The notes under the pieces are model-generated. The model was not told where the DNA came from and did not search any database. It was given only the letters and a program-made list of their open reading frames with translations. From assembly GCF_001457035.1 (NCBI RefSeq), contig NZ_KQ758618.1, positions 868,001-932,000 on the forward strand: a stretch of 64,000 bases of DNA. Reading direction: 5' to 3'. The position numbers and the translations under genes were made by a program. This document shows, one piece after another, positions 10,591 through 19,284 of the stretch; the stretch's first letter is position 1; each line of letters starts with the position of its first letter. This stretch comes from Fictibacillus enclensis (GTDB lineage Bacteria; Bacillota; Bacilli; Bacillales; Fictibacillaceae).

Positions 10591-10968
10591 TTATTTATGA
10601 CTGCCGACATTGACACCCATGATGGCTCCCAGCATACAAAGCAGCAAAAAGATACCGTGAAACAGGTATTGGGTGGAGGTGAACGTGGTTTGATAACCCA
10701 GATACTGAACCAAAAAAACGAATAAGGAAAAAAGAAGGGCGGTGCCTATACCGAGCATCATGCCTTTTTCTTTGCCTTTTTTTCCTGATAGAAAACCACC
10801 GATAAACAGGGATAAAAAAGAAAGACCGGTGGTTACCCATTTCAAAGATACCTCTGTTAGAGACGTGAAGCGCAATAGAAGAGAAAGGATCAGACTGCTT
10901 ATAATAATGGCAACCAATATGGCGGCAACTCCTTTTATCATTGCCGAAAACATATGCCTTGCATTCAC
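10591..10968 (-). CDS. yrzE: TIGR04086/YrzE-family membrane protein
   Basis: A 125-residue protein with four predicted membrane helices (about 9-30, 41-60, 68-88, 98-118) and the family pattern FLSLFIGGFLSGKKGKEKGMMLGIG. The family is known as TIGR04086; its role is unknown. GTG 10968 with AAAGGGGGA upstream on the minus strand. Position between yajC and the DUF421 gene matches yrzE in B. subtilis. Confidence 0.82.
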   Translation of the reverse strand: MNARHMFSAMIKGVAAILVAIIISSLILSLLLRFTSLTEVSLKWVTTGLSFLSLFIGGFLSGKKGKEKGMMLGIGTALLFSLFVFLVQYLGYQTTFTSTQYLFHGIFLLLCMLGAIMGVNVGSHK

Positions 10969-11138
10969 CTGGATTCGTCCCCCTTTACATACAAGCCTTC
11001 CTTATAACCATATTCACTGTCCCAAAAAACAGAACCGGAAAAAAGACCATTATTTATTTCAATTACCAAAACCTACGCCTCATGTTCGCTCCCTGCCATG
11101 GTCAAACTAAGGTTGACTGAAAGAAGGGAGGGACTGCA

Positions 11139-11813
11139 ATGGAATATTATACAATTGTGTTAAGGACCATTTTCGTCTACTTTATTTTAATTGGTGTGTT
11201 CCGCCTGATGGGAAAACGTGAAATCGGAAAATTGTCAGTTCTCGATTTTGTCGTGTCCATCATGATCGCCGAGCTTGCCGTTATCTCGATCGAAGACCCC
11301 AAAGTACCGATGCTTAAACATTTGATCGGAATCTTCGTACTGTTTCTTATACAAATTTTCCTTGCGTTCCTTTCTTTGAAGAGCAAAAAAGTGAGAGAAA
11401 TAGTGGACGGTAAGCCTTCAATCATTATTGAGAACGGACACATAAACGAATCTGAAATGAAAAAGCAACGGTATAATTTTGATGATTTGCTTACCCAACT
11501 GAGAGAAAACAATGTGAGAAACGTAACAGACGTGGAGTTCGGAATATTGGAATCTACAGGTAAACTTTCAGTGATTATAAAAGAGGACAGCGTGAAGACA
11601 GGTGATTCTGAAATTACTTACAGTAACCTTCCTTTGGTATTTCCAGTGATTCTGGATGGGAAAATTCAGGAAGATCACTTGAAAAAATTGGATAAAACCT
11701 CCCTCTGGCTGCGTCAGGAATTGCGAAAAATGGGGTTTAGGGACACAAAGAAAATTACGCTTTGCACAATCAATAAAAACGGAACCTTATATGTGGACCA
11801 AAAAGACGAGTAA
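11139..11813 (+). CDS. yrbG: DUF421-family membrane protein (YrbG-like)
   Basis: A 224-residue protein. Three N-terminal membrane helices carry the DUF421 signature FRLMGKREIGKLSVLDFVVS (about 22-41), followed by a soluble domain with GKPSIIIENGHINES and DVEFGILESTGKLSV. Several B. subtilis paralogues exist; by position this one corresponds to yrbG. Function unknown. AAGAAGGGAGGG precedes the ATG. Confidence 0.85.
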   Translation: MEYYTIVLRTIFVYFILIGVFRLMGKREIGKLSVLDFVVSIMIAELAVISIEDPKVPMLKHLIGIFVLFLIQIFLAFLSLKSKKVREIVDGKPSIIIENGHINESEMKKQRYNFDDLLTQLRENNVRNVTDVEFGILESTGKLSVIIKEDSVKTGDSEITYSNLPLVFPVILDGKIQEDHLKKLDKTSLWLRQELRKMGFRDTKKITLCTINKNGTLYVDQKDE

Positions 11814-11842
11814 GCAGTCTCCCTTTTGGGAAGCTGCTTTTA
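11812..11842. terminator. Terminator between yrbG and spoVB
   Basis: AAGCAG-TC-TCCC (11813-11824) pairs with GGGA-AG-CTGCTT (11828-11839) and is followed by T residues. It serves the plus-strand gene; the hairpin also abuts the spoVB stop on the other strand. Confidence 0.8.
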
Positions 11843-13390
11843 TACCCATCGCTTAATAATGGGCAACTGCCTGAGATCGTCTCTTTTTATGAGCCGAAAG
11901 AAAAACAGGGTTGTGAGGTAGAGAATTCCGGTAAGTAACAAACTGAAAAGGATGCCAGGCACTTTTGAAAACTGTGGAAAGATATACGTATAAATAAAGT
12001 GGGAACCAAAACCAGTGATCAGGATCGACATTAAACCAAAGATAAAATCCTTTGCTTTTATAGAATAGCTGATGGCTTTTGCGACGCTTGCAAAATGAAG
12101 GAGCGTAACGACAACGATTCCTAGCACAATGGCCAGTGCGACTCCCATAATCCCAAACTCTGGCCGGGTGGCAAGTGCAAAGATGGCGGCAAGCTTGACG
12201 ACAGAGCCAATGAGGCTGTTCATCATCGCCGCTCGGGCCAAATTCATGGCCTGCAGCACAGCCTGCAAGGGACCTTGAAAGTAAAGAAAGAAAAACAGTG
12301 GGGTCATCACCTTCAAATAGCTCGCCGAGGCCGGTGAATCATACATTAGATCCATAATGGGAACAGCATACACGTACATCACCACAGCAGCTATGCCCCC
12401 GGATAGCATGGAAAGTCGCAAAGCCTGATTCAGCCGATGTTCAATCAGGCCATACTTCTTATTGGCGTTGGCTTCGCTGATCGCAGGAACAAGTGAAACG
12501 GATAACGAAAATGTGATAAATGTAGGCAAGAATAACAAGGGAATAACGTAACCGGCCAGTTCCCCATACTGCCTGGTGGCTGCGATTGCACTGACTCCGG
12601 CGAAGGCGAGACTTTGTGCGACCACAATAGGTTCAAAAAAGTAAGAAACCGACCCGATCAGCTGGCTTCCGGTTGTAGGAAGGGCAATGCCAAGCAATTC
12701 TTTCAGCGTATCATGCCCGCTTTTCAACTGTTTGAAAAAGCCTTTTCGCACTTTCATGTTTTTTTTCAACTTAAACATGGAAAACATATAAAGGAGAGAA
12801 GCCAGTTCTCCGATAATTACGGAGATCATGGCTCCTGCCGCTGCAAATTCAACACCATAGGGTAGAAAAAAGCTGGTTAAAAGTGCAACAAGAGTAATCC
12901 GCACAATTTGTTCAATCACCTGTGAATAGGCGGAAGGACGCATGTTTTGCAGCCCCTGAAAATAGCCTCTCAGTACAGAAGATACGGCAATGATCGGAAC
13001 CACGGGTGCAATTGCAATTAATGGATAAAAGGTTCTTTTGTCTGTAAAGAAATAGTGAGATAATATAGGAGCGGCTACCATCATGGCCGTTGTAAAGATA
13101 ATGCTTAATACCCCTGTGATCGCAAGAGAGACGATCAGCACTTTTTTAATTTTCTTACGGTCTCCTTTTGCATCCGCTTCGGCAACCAGTTTGGAAATCG
13201 CAACCGGAAGGCCCATGCGTGTTAATGTAATGGCAAGCAGCATGGTCGGCACTGCCATCATATACAAACCAACGCCTTCCTGGCCCATGACCCGGGCCAC
13301 CACAATGCGATTAATAAAACCAAGGATCCTTGTGATCAGTCCCGCCAGTATGAGAAGGAGAGTTCCCTGGATGAGTGTTTGTTTTGACAT
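11840..13390 (-). CDS. spoVB: Stage V sporulation protein B (lipid flippase superfamily)
   Basis: A 516-residue integral membrane protein with about 14 helices, of the MATE/MOP flippase superfamily (MurJ-like). SpoVB is needed for spore cortex formation and probably translocates peptidoglycan precursor in the mother cell. Visible family features include GLITRILGFINRIVVARVMGQEGVGLYMM (start of the helix bundle) and YGELAGYVIPLLFLPTF. Length equals the B. subtilis protein (518). A SigE-like promoter lies upstream. It is encoded on the opposite strand from its neighbours, as in B. subtilis. Confidence 0.94.
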   Translation of the reverse strand: MSKQTLIQGTLLLILAGLITRILGFINRIVVARVMGQEGVGLYMMAVPTMLLAITLTRMGLPVAISKLVAEADAKGDRKKIKKVLIVSLAITGVLSIIFTTAMMVAAPILSHYFFTDKRTFYPLIAIAPVVPIIAVSSVLRGYFQGLQNMRPSAYSQVIEQIVRITLVALLTSFFLPYGVEFAAAGAMISVIIGELASLLYMFSMFKLKKNMKVRKGFFKQLKSGHDTLKELLGIALPTTGSQLIGSVSYFFEPIVVAQSLAFAGVSAIAATRQYGELAGYVIPLLFLPTFITFSLSVSLVPAISEANANKKYGLIEHRLNQALRLSMLSGGIAAVVMYVYAVPIMDLMYDSPASASYLKVMTPLFFFLYFQGPLQAVLQAMNLARAAMMNSLIGSVVKLAAIFALATRPEFGIMGVALAIVLGIVVVTLLHFASVAKAISYSIKAKDFIFGLMSILITGFGSHFIYTYIFPQFSKVPGILFSLLLTGILYLTTLFFFRLIKRDDLRQLPIIKRWV

Positions 13391-13448
13391 TTTTGGGCCC
13401 TACTTTCTTTTCAGAAATGAAATCGACCGTCTGGCATCTGTGTAACCC

Positions 13449-13478
13449 ATTTATATGGAGAAAAGGGACAAAGCATGA
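13449..13478 (-). promoter_or_regulatory. SigE-like promoter of spoVB
   Basis: On the minus strand TCATGCT (13478-13472) and CATATAAAT (13457-13449) are separated by 14 nt, close to the SigE pattern (about TCATATT, 14 nt, CATACAAT). Transcription would start near 13441, about 50 nt before the spoVB ATG. Confidence 0.45.
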
Positions 13479-13523
13479 CAAGTAGTTTCGTTCAAAAAAG
13501 AGAAAAAACGAGGTGAAAAAACG

Positions 13524-13775
13524 GTGAATGCCACGTCGTTTGAAGAGTTACAAGATCAGGTAGAACCCGCGTTAAAAAGCAAAACCGAAGAATTTCACTT
13601 TCTTGGCTATGAGAGCGTCACAAGCGAAGAAATCTGGGATTGCGTCATACAAAAAGCGCAAAAGAAAAAAGTGGAAGTAAGGCTTCACGTTCTTGTAGGT
13701 TTGATTCTCAATTTATCGTTGACCGATTTTATGAATTGGCTGACGCTTGAAGCCTATAAAAGGGATGTAAAATAA
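13524..13775 (+). CDS. comN: ComN-type post-transcriptional regulator
   Basis: An 83-residue protein matching the ComN (YrzD) family, which in B. subtilis controls comE competence mRNA and associates with the cell poles through DivIVA. The segment SLTDFMNWLTLEAYK near the C terminus is the conserved family end, and EIWDCVIQKAQKKK precedes it. GTG 13524 lies behind GAGGTG. It sits between spoVB and secD, as in B. subtilis, and is followed by its own terminator. Confidence 0.8.
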   Translation: MNATSFEELQDQVEPALKSKTEEFHFLGYESVTSEEIWDCVIQKAQKKKVEVRLHVLVGLILNLSLTDFMNWLTLEAYKRDVK

Positions 13776-13813
13776 GAGGCCATTGCATCGTGATGGTTTC
13801 TTTTTTTTCTGTG
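13774..13813 (+). terminator. Terminator of comN
   Basis: GAGGCCAT pairs with ATGGTTTC (two G-U pairs) around TGCATCGTG, followed by eight T residues. Confidence 0.8.
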
Positions 13814-13873
13814 GGGCAGTTTTTCAGGAAAAACAGGGATTGTGTAAGTTTTTACAAAGTTCACCTTATGAAA

Positions 13874-13903
13874 TTGACAGAAAAAAACATCAGTCGATAT
13901 AAT
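13874..13903 (+). promoter_or_regulatory. SigA promoter of secD-secF
   Basis: Perfect -35 TTGACA (13874-13879) and perfect -10 TATAAT (13898-13903) with an 18-bp spacer. A small inverted repeat TGTAA-GTTT-TTACA lies just upstream (13841-13854). The untranslated leader to ATG 13984 is about 70 nt. Confidence 0.88.
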
Positions 13904-13983
13904 GGGGAAGGTTGGACTCATTTTACATAATGGCTTCATTTTGTTTGAAAAGCAGTGTAGCAGCATGAAGGAGGAAAGGGATA

Positions 13984-15282
13984 ATGGTAAAAAAGAACAG
14001 GATTGCCACGTTTATATTAATCCTGGCCGCTTTTGCGGTATTAATCGGTTTCACCACACCGCAAATCGTGAAAAACATTAAACTGGGTCTTGATCTGCAA
14101 GGCGGGTTTGAGGTTCTTTATCAGGTAAAACCGGCAAAAAAAGGCCAAAAGATTGATAATGATGTGTTAAAAAGTGCTGTACAGGCATTGGATCGCAGGG
14201 TGAACGTACTCGGTGTATCAGAACCAAATATCACCATCGAGGGTAAGGACAGAATCCGTGTCCAGCTCGCAGGGGTGAAGGATCAAAACAATGCCCGTAA
14301 GCTCCTTTCCACGAAAGCACAGCTGACGTTCCGCGATGTAAACGATAAAGTTTTGCTCGACGGTTCCGACCTTAAAGGCGGCGGTTCAAAAGTTACATAT
14401 AACCAGCAAAACCAGCCGATTGTCCAGCTTACGCTGAAAGACGGAGACAAGTTTGGTGAAGTAACAAAAAAAGTGATGAATATGGGGCCTGGGCAAAATC
14501 AGCTGGTCATCTGGCTCGATTATGAAAAAGGCGATTCCTATAAAGCGGAAGCCGGGAAAAAAGACCCGAAATTCATTTCTGCTCCTTCTGTAAACAGCGT
14601 TCTTGACCAAAAACAGGTTGTCATTGAAGGGCGCTTTACACAGGAAGAGGCGCAAAATTTAGCGGATATTTTAAATGCCGGAGCACTTCCGGTTAAATTG
14701 AAAGAAGTATATTCCACTTCTGTGGGGGCGAAGTTTGGGGAACAGGCGCTGCATGATACAATCTATGCGGGCTTTATTGGAGTAGCTATCATTTTCCTTT
14801 TCATGCTCCTTTATTACCGGATCCCTGGTCTTGTTGCCGTAATTACCTTAAGCATATACATTTACTTGATCCTGCTTATTTTTGACTGGATGAATGGCGT
14901 CCTGACCCTGCCGGGTATTGCAGCACTGATCCTCGGAGTTGGAATGGCTGTAGATGCCAACATTATCACGTATGAACGGATCAAGGAAGAACTAAGAAGC
15001 GGCAAGTCGGTGATGAGTGCGTTTAAAGCCGGAAACCGCAGATCATTTACCACAATCTTTGATGCGAACATCACAACAATCCTGGCCGCAGGAGTGTTAT
15101 TTGCCTATGGTACAAGTTCAGTTAAAGGGTTTGCATTGGTACTTATCATTTCAGTGCTTGCCAGCTTTATCACAGCCGTGTACGGCTCCCGGGTGTTCCT
15201 TGGACTGCTGGTTAAAAGCAGATGGCTTGATAAAAAGCCAGGGTACTTCGGCGTGAAGGAGAGTGAAATCAGTGAGCTTTAA
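13984..15282 (+). CDS. secD: Protein translocase subunit SecD (separate from SecF)
   Basis: SecD, with SecF, uses the proton-motive force to help late steps of Sec export. The 432-residue protein has an N-terminal helix, the LGLDLQGGFEVLYQV motif (about 36-50), a large extracytoplasmic P1 domain, then five helices with GVGMAVDANIITYERIKEEL (about 319-338) and the late FTTIFDANITTILAA segment. It ends with its own stop instead of continuing into SecF; in B. subtilis the two are one 737-residue SecDF. Strong SigA promoter upstream; overlaps secF by 11 bp. Confidence 0.95.
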   Translation: MVKKNRIATFILILAAFAVLIGFTTPQIVKNIKLGLDLQGGFEVLYQVKPAKKGQKIDNDVLKSAVQALDRRVNVLGVSEPNITIEGKDRIRVQLAGVKDQNNARKLLSTKAQLTFRDVNDKVLLDGSDLKGGGSKVTYNQQNQPIVQLTLKDGDKFGEVTKKVMNMGPGQNQLVIWLDYEKGDSYKAEAGKKDPKFISAPSVNSVLDQKQVVIEGRFTQEEAQNLADILNAGALPVKLKEVYSTSVGAKFGEQALHDTIYAGFIGVAIIFLFMLLYYRIPGLVAVITLSIYIYLILLIFDWMNGVLTLPGIAALILGVGMAVDANIITYERIKEELRSGKSVMSAFKAGNRRSFTTIFDANITTILAAGVLFAYGTSSVKGFALVLIISVLASFITAVYGSRVFLGLLVKSRWLDKKPGYFGVKESEISEL

Positions 15283-16180
15283 TTACGACTTTGTCAAACA
15301 CCGTAAGATATTCTTTATTTTCTCTTCAATTATTACCGTGCTGGGGATTGTATCTCTTTTGGTCTTTGGCTTAAACTTGGGCATTGATTATGAGAGCGGA
15401 TCGAAGGCTGAAGTCCAGGCGAAGACGTCCATAAACGCAGAGGATCTTTCTGACACGCTGAACAGTGTGGGGCTGAAGCCTGAAGAGATTCCGGTGCTCG
15501 CAGGACAAAACAACCAGCGTGCGTCCGTTGCATACAACAAAGTTTTATCAAAGGATGAAATTGCAAAGTTTAAAACAACGATAAAAGACAAATATGGAAC
15601 AGAACCGAGTGTGAGTACGGTATCTCCGGTGGTCGGCCGTGAATTGGCCAGAAATGCCTTGATTTCCGTGTTGATCGCTTCGGTGGGCATCATCATTTAT
15701 GTCGGCCTCCGCTTTGAGTTCCTGATGGCCCTCGCTGCCATTATTGCGTTGCTGCATGATGCCTTCATGATTATTGCGGTATTCAGCTTCCTTCGTTTGG
15801 AAGTGGACCTTACGTTTATTGCGGCAGTACTGACCATTGTCGGTTATTCCATCAATGATACCATCGTTACGTTTGACCGAATCAGGGAGAACATGAAGAA
15901 GACGAGAATCAAGAACAAAGACGTTCTCGCCGGAGTGGTTCACGACAGCATCAAACAGACGCTTACCCGTTCTATCAACACAGTACTGACCGTATTGGTG
16001 GCAGCGGTGGCACTTTGGATCTTTGGAAGTGAATCCATCCGCAACTTCTCGATCGCTCTATTTATCGGTTTGATGTTCGGTATGTATTCTTCCATCTGTA
16101 TCGCTTCACAGCTCTGGTTCGTTTGGAAGGCCAAACAATTAAAGAAACGAAACTTCAAGCCGGCAGACAGCCAGGCATAA
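15272..16180 (+). CDS. secF: Protein translocase subunit SecF
   Basis: SecF partner of SecD. About 302 residues with six membrane helices and the family motifs FGLNLGIDYESGSKAEV, VGRELARNALISVLIAS, GYSINDTIVTFDRIRENM (about 189-206) and SINTVLTVLVAAVALW. GTG 15272 is preferred: AAGGAG at 15256-15261 is 10 nt upstream, whereas the earlier in-frame GTG 15263 is too close to it. The start is inside secD, in a different frame, so translation is coupled. The length of SecD plus SecF equals that of a fused SecDF. Confidence 0.94.
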   Translation: MSFNYDFVKHRKIFFIFSSIITVLGIVSLLVFGLNLGIDYESGSKAEVQAKTSINAEDLSDTLNSVGLKPEEIPVLAGQNNQRASVAYNKVLSKDEIAKFKTTIKDKYGTEPSVSTVSPVVGRELARNALISVLIASVGIIIYVGLRFEFLMALAAIIALLHDAFMIIAVFSFLRLEVDLTFIAAVLTIVGYSINDTIVTFDRIRENMKKTRIKNKDVLAGVVHDSIKQTLTRSINTVLTVLVAAVALWIFGSESIRNFSIALFIGLMFGMYSSICIASQLWFVWKAKQLKKRNFKPADSQA

Positions 16181-16206
16181 AACAAACAATTTCATTATAG
16201 ATTTCA

Positions 16207-16235
16207 TTGTCACCTCTTAACCACTTTTGTATAAT
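16207..16235 (+). promoter_or_regulatory. SigA promoter of recJ
   Basis: TTGTCA (16207-16212), 17-bp spacer, TATAAT (16230-16235). Transcription would start near 16242, so the mRNA from this promoter begins at about the right arm of the inverted repeat described separately. Confidence 0.8.
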
Positions 16236-16253
16236 GAGTAGGTTAAGAGGTGA
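16210..16253 (+). repeat. Perfect 13-bp inverted repeat around the recJ promoter and ribosome site
   Basis: TCACCTCTTAACC (16210-16222) is the exact reverse complement of GGTTAAGAGGTGA (16241-16253), separated by 18 nt that contain the -10 TATAAT. The right arm contains the recJ Shine-Dalgarno AAGAGGTGA. It may be an operator, or in read-through RNA from secDF a hairpin that hides the ribosome site. Confidence 0.97.
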
Positions 16254-16257
16254 TTTC

Positions 16258-18597
16258 ATGTTACAGGCAAGAACGCGCTGGAACCTCCTGCCCGTTCCTG
16301 AAGAGCAGGCTTCTGCCTTATCTTCTGCATTAAAAATACCGGAACTGGTGGCAAAGCTGCTGGTTTCAAGAGGGATGGAGACCGTTGAAAGTGCAGAGCG
16401 CTTTTTATACAGCGGCCCGCAAGCATTTTATGACCCATTCATGCTGGATGGAATGAATGAAACAGTAAACAGGATTAAAACGGCCATAGAGCAAAATGAA
16501 AAGATTTTGATCTTTGGTGATTATGATGCGGATGGTGTCAGCAGCACATCTGTAATGGTATATACATTAAAGGCTTTGGGAGCCGATTTTGAATTTTACA
16601 TACCCAACCGTTTTACAGAAGGATACGGACCGAATGAGCCTGCCCTCAGATGGGCGAGGGAGCAAGGTTTTAACCTTGTCATTACAGTGGATACAGGAAT
16701 TTCGGCTGTTCACGAAGCGCAGGTCGCTAAAGAGATTGGTCTTGATTTTATCGTAACGGATCATCATGAACCGCCTCCTGTTCTTCCGGGTGCATACAGT
16801 ATTGTTAATCCTAAAAAACCGGGCTGCCCATACCCGTTTAAAGGTTTGGCAGGCGTCGGCGTGGCATTTAAGGTTTCCCATGCACTTCTTGGAGAAGCAC
16901 CGCTGCACCTGCTTGACATCGCCTGTATTGGCACAATTGCCGATCTGGTGCCATTAGTGGACGAGAACCGGATCATTGCCAGGGAAGGTATTAAAGCACT
17001 GGAGAGAACCACCAAAAAAGGATTAAGAGCGCTGCTTGAAGTGGCCGGATTAAAGGATACGGTTTTAAACGCAGAACATGTCGGTTTTGCGATCGGGCCC
17101 AGGGTAAATGCCGCCGGCCGGCTGGATTCCGCTGTTCCTGCAGTTGAGCTTTTTACAACAGAGGACGAAGAAGCGGCAAAGATGCTCGCATCAGAAATCG
17201 ATCAATTAAACAAAACCCGCCAGTCGATCGTTTCCGAAATTACGAAAGAAGCTGTTGAGGAAGTGGAACAGAACTTCCCTCCGGAGGATAATGCGGTTCT
17301 TGTGATCGCTAAAGAAGGCTGGAACCCGGGAGTAATCGGCATCGTGGCTTCACGTTTAGTGGAGAAATTTTATCGTCCGACGATCGTGCTAAGCATTGAT
17401 TCAGAAAAAGGCCTGGCCAAAGGATCAGCAAGGAGCATTGAGGGCTTTGATATGTTCGAGAATCTGTCACTGAGCCGGGATATCCTTCCTCATTTTGGAG
17501 GGCATCCAATGGCCGCTGGTATGACGCTTGCAGCAAGTGATCTGGACGAATTGAGAAGCCGACTGAACCGCCAGGGCCGGGAGCAGCTGACAGAAGAAGA
17601 TTTTAAACCGGTGACGGCCATTGATCTTGAATGTTCTCTGGATGAAGTTACCATTGAAACGATCGAGCAGATGAACAAGCTTGCGCCGTTTGGGGTCAAT
17701 AATCCGACACCGCGGGTCTTGATTCCCGATGTGAACATCAGTGAAATTAAAAAGATTGGCAGCCAGTCCAATCACCTGAAAATCCAATTCTCAGATGGGA
17801 AGCATAAGCTTGATGCCATCGGATTTCACAAAGGTGAATTGATGGATGAGCTGAGCTATCATTCTCCGGTATCAGCTGTCGGAGAACTGTCCATTAATGA
17901 GTGGAACGGTTACCGAAAGCCGCAGCTGATGCTCAGTGATCTTGCTGTGAGGGAATGGCAGCTGTTCGATCTCAGAGGATTAAGAGATGCACAAAAAAAA
18001 TTGTTCTCTCTTCCTGAAAGCAAAGTGCTGATTATTGCGTTTGAAGAAGAGACAATGAAACACCCGGCTTTTTCGGAGCTTCAGGAGAGGATTTACCTTT
18101 ATCCCCAACAAAAGGATCAAATGAATTTTGCCGGTAAATATGTTGTTTTTCTTGATGTGCCAAAAACAAGAGAAGAATTTTTTTATCTTCTTGAAAGCAA
18201 TCCGGAGCCTGAACGAACCTATGTTATTTTTCATCAGGAAAATGACCAGTTCTTTTCATCTGTTCCGACGAGAGAGCAGTTCCGATGGTTTTATGCATTT
18301 TTAACTAAACGGAAGTTATTTGATGCCTCGCGACACGGGGAAGAGCTGGCCAGGCTCAAGGGATGGTCAAAAGAAGCCGTGCCTTTTATGTCAAAAGTGT
18401 TTTTTGAGCTGGACTTTGTTACAATAGAAAATGGTGTTATTACGATCAAGGATCGGCCTGAGAAAAAAGACTTGAAGCATTCAACTACATATAGGAATAA
18501 ACTGGAGCAGGCTGCAATTGAAAACCAGCTCGTCTATTCTTCCTATCAGGAATTGAAAAACTGCTTCCATCAGTCAAGGAAAACCCATCAGGCATAG
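16258..18597 (+). CDS. recJ: Single-stranded-DNA-specific exonuclease RecJ
   Basis: RecJ degrades single-stranded DNA 5' to 3' in recombination and mismatch/base-excision repair. DHH-family motifs are visible: [13 protein letters not shown] (about 82-94), [16 protein letters not shown] (about 171-179), plus the DHHA1 region with [14 protein letters not shown] 16258 (779 residues, like the 786 of B. subtilis) is chosen from AAGAGGTGA just upstream and the family N terminus; the upstream in-frame extension overlaps the promoter. The C-terminal third is the Bacillus-type extra domain. apt follows 20 nt after. Confidence 0.96.
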   Translation: MLQARTRWNLLPVPEEQASALSSALKIPELVAKLLVSRGMETVESAERFLYSGPQAFYDPFMLDGMNETVNRIKTAIEQNEKILIFGDYDADGVSSTSVMVYTLKALGADFEFYIPNRFTEGYGPNEPALRWAREQGFNLVITVDTGISAVHEAQVAKEIGLDFIVTDHHEPPPVLPGAYSIVNPKKPGCPYPFKGLAGVGVAFKVSHALLGEAPLHLLDIACIGTIADLVPLVDENRIIAREGIKALERTTKKGLRALLEVAGLKDTVLNAEHVGFAIGPRVNAAGRLDSAVPAVELFTTEDEEAAKMLASEIDQLNKTRQSIVSEITKEAVEEVEQNFPPEDNAVLVIAKEGWNPGVIGIVASRLVEKFYRPTIVLSIDSEKGLAKGSARSIEGFDMFENLSLSRDILPHFGGHPMAAGMTLAASDLDELRSRLNRQGREQLTEEDFKPVTAIDLECSLDEVTIETIEQMNKLAPFGVNNPTPRVLIPDVNISEIKKIGSQSNHLKIQFSDGKHKLDAIGFHKGELMDELSYHSPVSAVGELSINEWNGYRKPQLMLSDLAVREWQLFDLRGLRDAQKKLFSLPESKVLIIAFEEETMKHPAFSELQERIYLYPQQKDQMNFAGKYVVFLDVPKTREEFFYLLESNPEPERTYVIFHQENDQFFSSVPTREQFRWFYAFLTKRKLFDASRHGEELARLKGWSKEAVPFMSKVFFELDFVTIENGVITIKDRPEKKDLKHSTTYRNKLEQAAIENQLVYSSYQELKNCFHQSRKTHQA

Positions 18598-18617
18598 ATA
18601 CAGGAGGAAAAAAGAAA

Positions 18618-19130
18618 ATGGACTACAAAAAATATATATCCGTGGTGGAAGATTTTCCGCTTGAAGGTATTCGATTCAAAGATATTACAACCCTGATGCA
18701 GGATGGCGAAGTGTATGCCAAAGCAGTGGATGATATCGCAGAATACGCAAAGGATCGAAATATTGATGTCATTGTGGGTCCTGAAGCAAGGGGCTTTATT
18801 GTTGGCTGCCCGGTTGCTTATAAATTGGGGCTTGGCTTTGTGCCGGTTCGAAAAGATGGAAAATTACCGCGTGAAGTGGTAAAAGTAAGTTATGGACTTG
18901 AATATGGCAAGGATGTGCTTACCATACACAAAGATGCCATTAAGCCCGGCCAAAGAGTATTGATTACGGACGACCTTCTGGCAACAGGTGGCACAATTGG
19001 TGCGACTATTGAATTGGTAGAGCAGCTTGGCGGTGTTGTTGCCGGCATTGCATTCATGATCGAACTTACGTATTTGGATGGACGCGAAAAGCTATCTGGC
19101 TATGATATCTTTACGTTAACGCAATATTAA
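18618..19130 (+). CDS. apt: Adenine phosphoribosyltransferase
   Basis: Apt salvages adenine with PRPP to AMP. The 170-residue length matches B. subtilis exactly. The PRPP-binding motif [16 protein letters not shown] (about 115-130), GPEARGF (about 55-61) and [10 protein letters not shown] are present. CAGGAGGAAAA precedes ATG 18618. recJ-apt-rel is a conserved Bacillus order; here a terminator and a separate promoter divide apt from rel. Confidence 0.97.
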   Translation: MDYKKYISVVEDFPLEGIRFKDITTLMQDGEVYAKAVDDIAEYAKDRNIDVIVGPEARGFIVGCPVAYKLGLGFVPVRKDGKLPREVVKVSYGLEYGKDVLTIHKDAIKPGQRVLITDDLLATGGTIGATIELVEQLGGVVAGIAFMIELTYLDGREKLSGYDIFTLTQY

Positions 19131-19133
19131 GAT

Positions 19134-19173
19134 AGAAAGGGTGCTCTCTGTAATGGAGTACTCTTTCTTTTTC
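19134..19173 (+). terminator. Terminator of recJ-apt
   Basis: AGAAAGGGTGCTC (19134-19146) pairs with GAGTACTCTTTCT (19156-19168) with two G-U pairs, followed by T residues. Confidence 0.88.
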
Positions 19174-19235
19174 ATATAGAATTGTAAATAAAGGAAATTC
19201 GACATTTTTCGTTTTTTACTTTACAGCTTCACGTT

Positions 19236-19264
19236 TTTTCAAGATAATAGAAGCACTATACAAT
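19236..19264 (+). promoter_or_regulatory. Candidate SigA promoter of rel
   Basis: TTTTCA (19236-19241), 17 bp, TACAAT (19259-19264). The -35 is a 4/6 match. Transcription would begin about 15-20 nt before the rel ATG. Confidence 0.5.
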
Positions 19265-19284
19265 TTTGACGTTAGGTGATTTTC

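Noticed and set aside
10742-11110. Plus-strand frame of 122 codons opposite yrzE
   Set aside because: Antisense of a recognised membrane protein gene; no ribosome site.
13984-15282. Frameshift error as cause of split secD/secF
   Set aside because: The secF start has its own AAGGAG at the right distance and secD ends with a normal tail, so a real split is more likely; left as a checkable finding.
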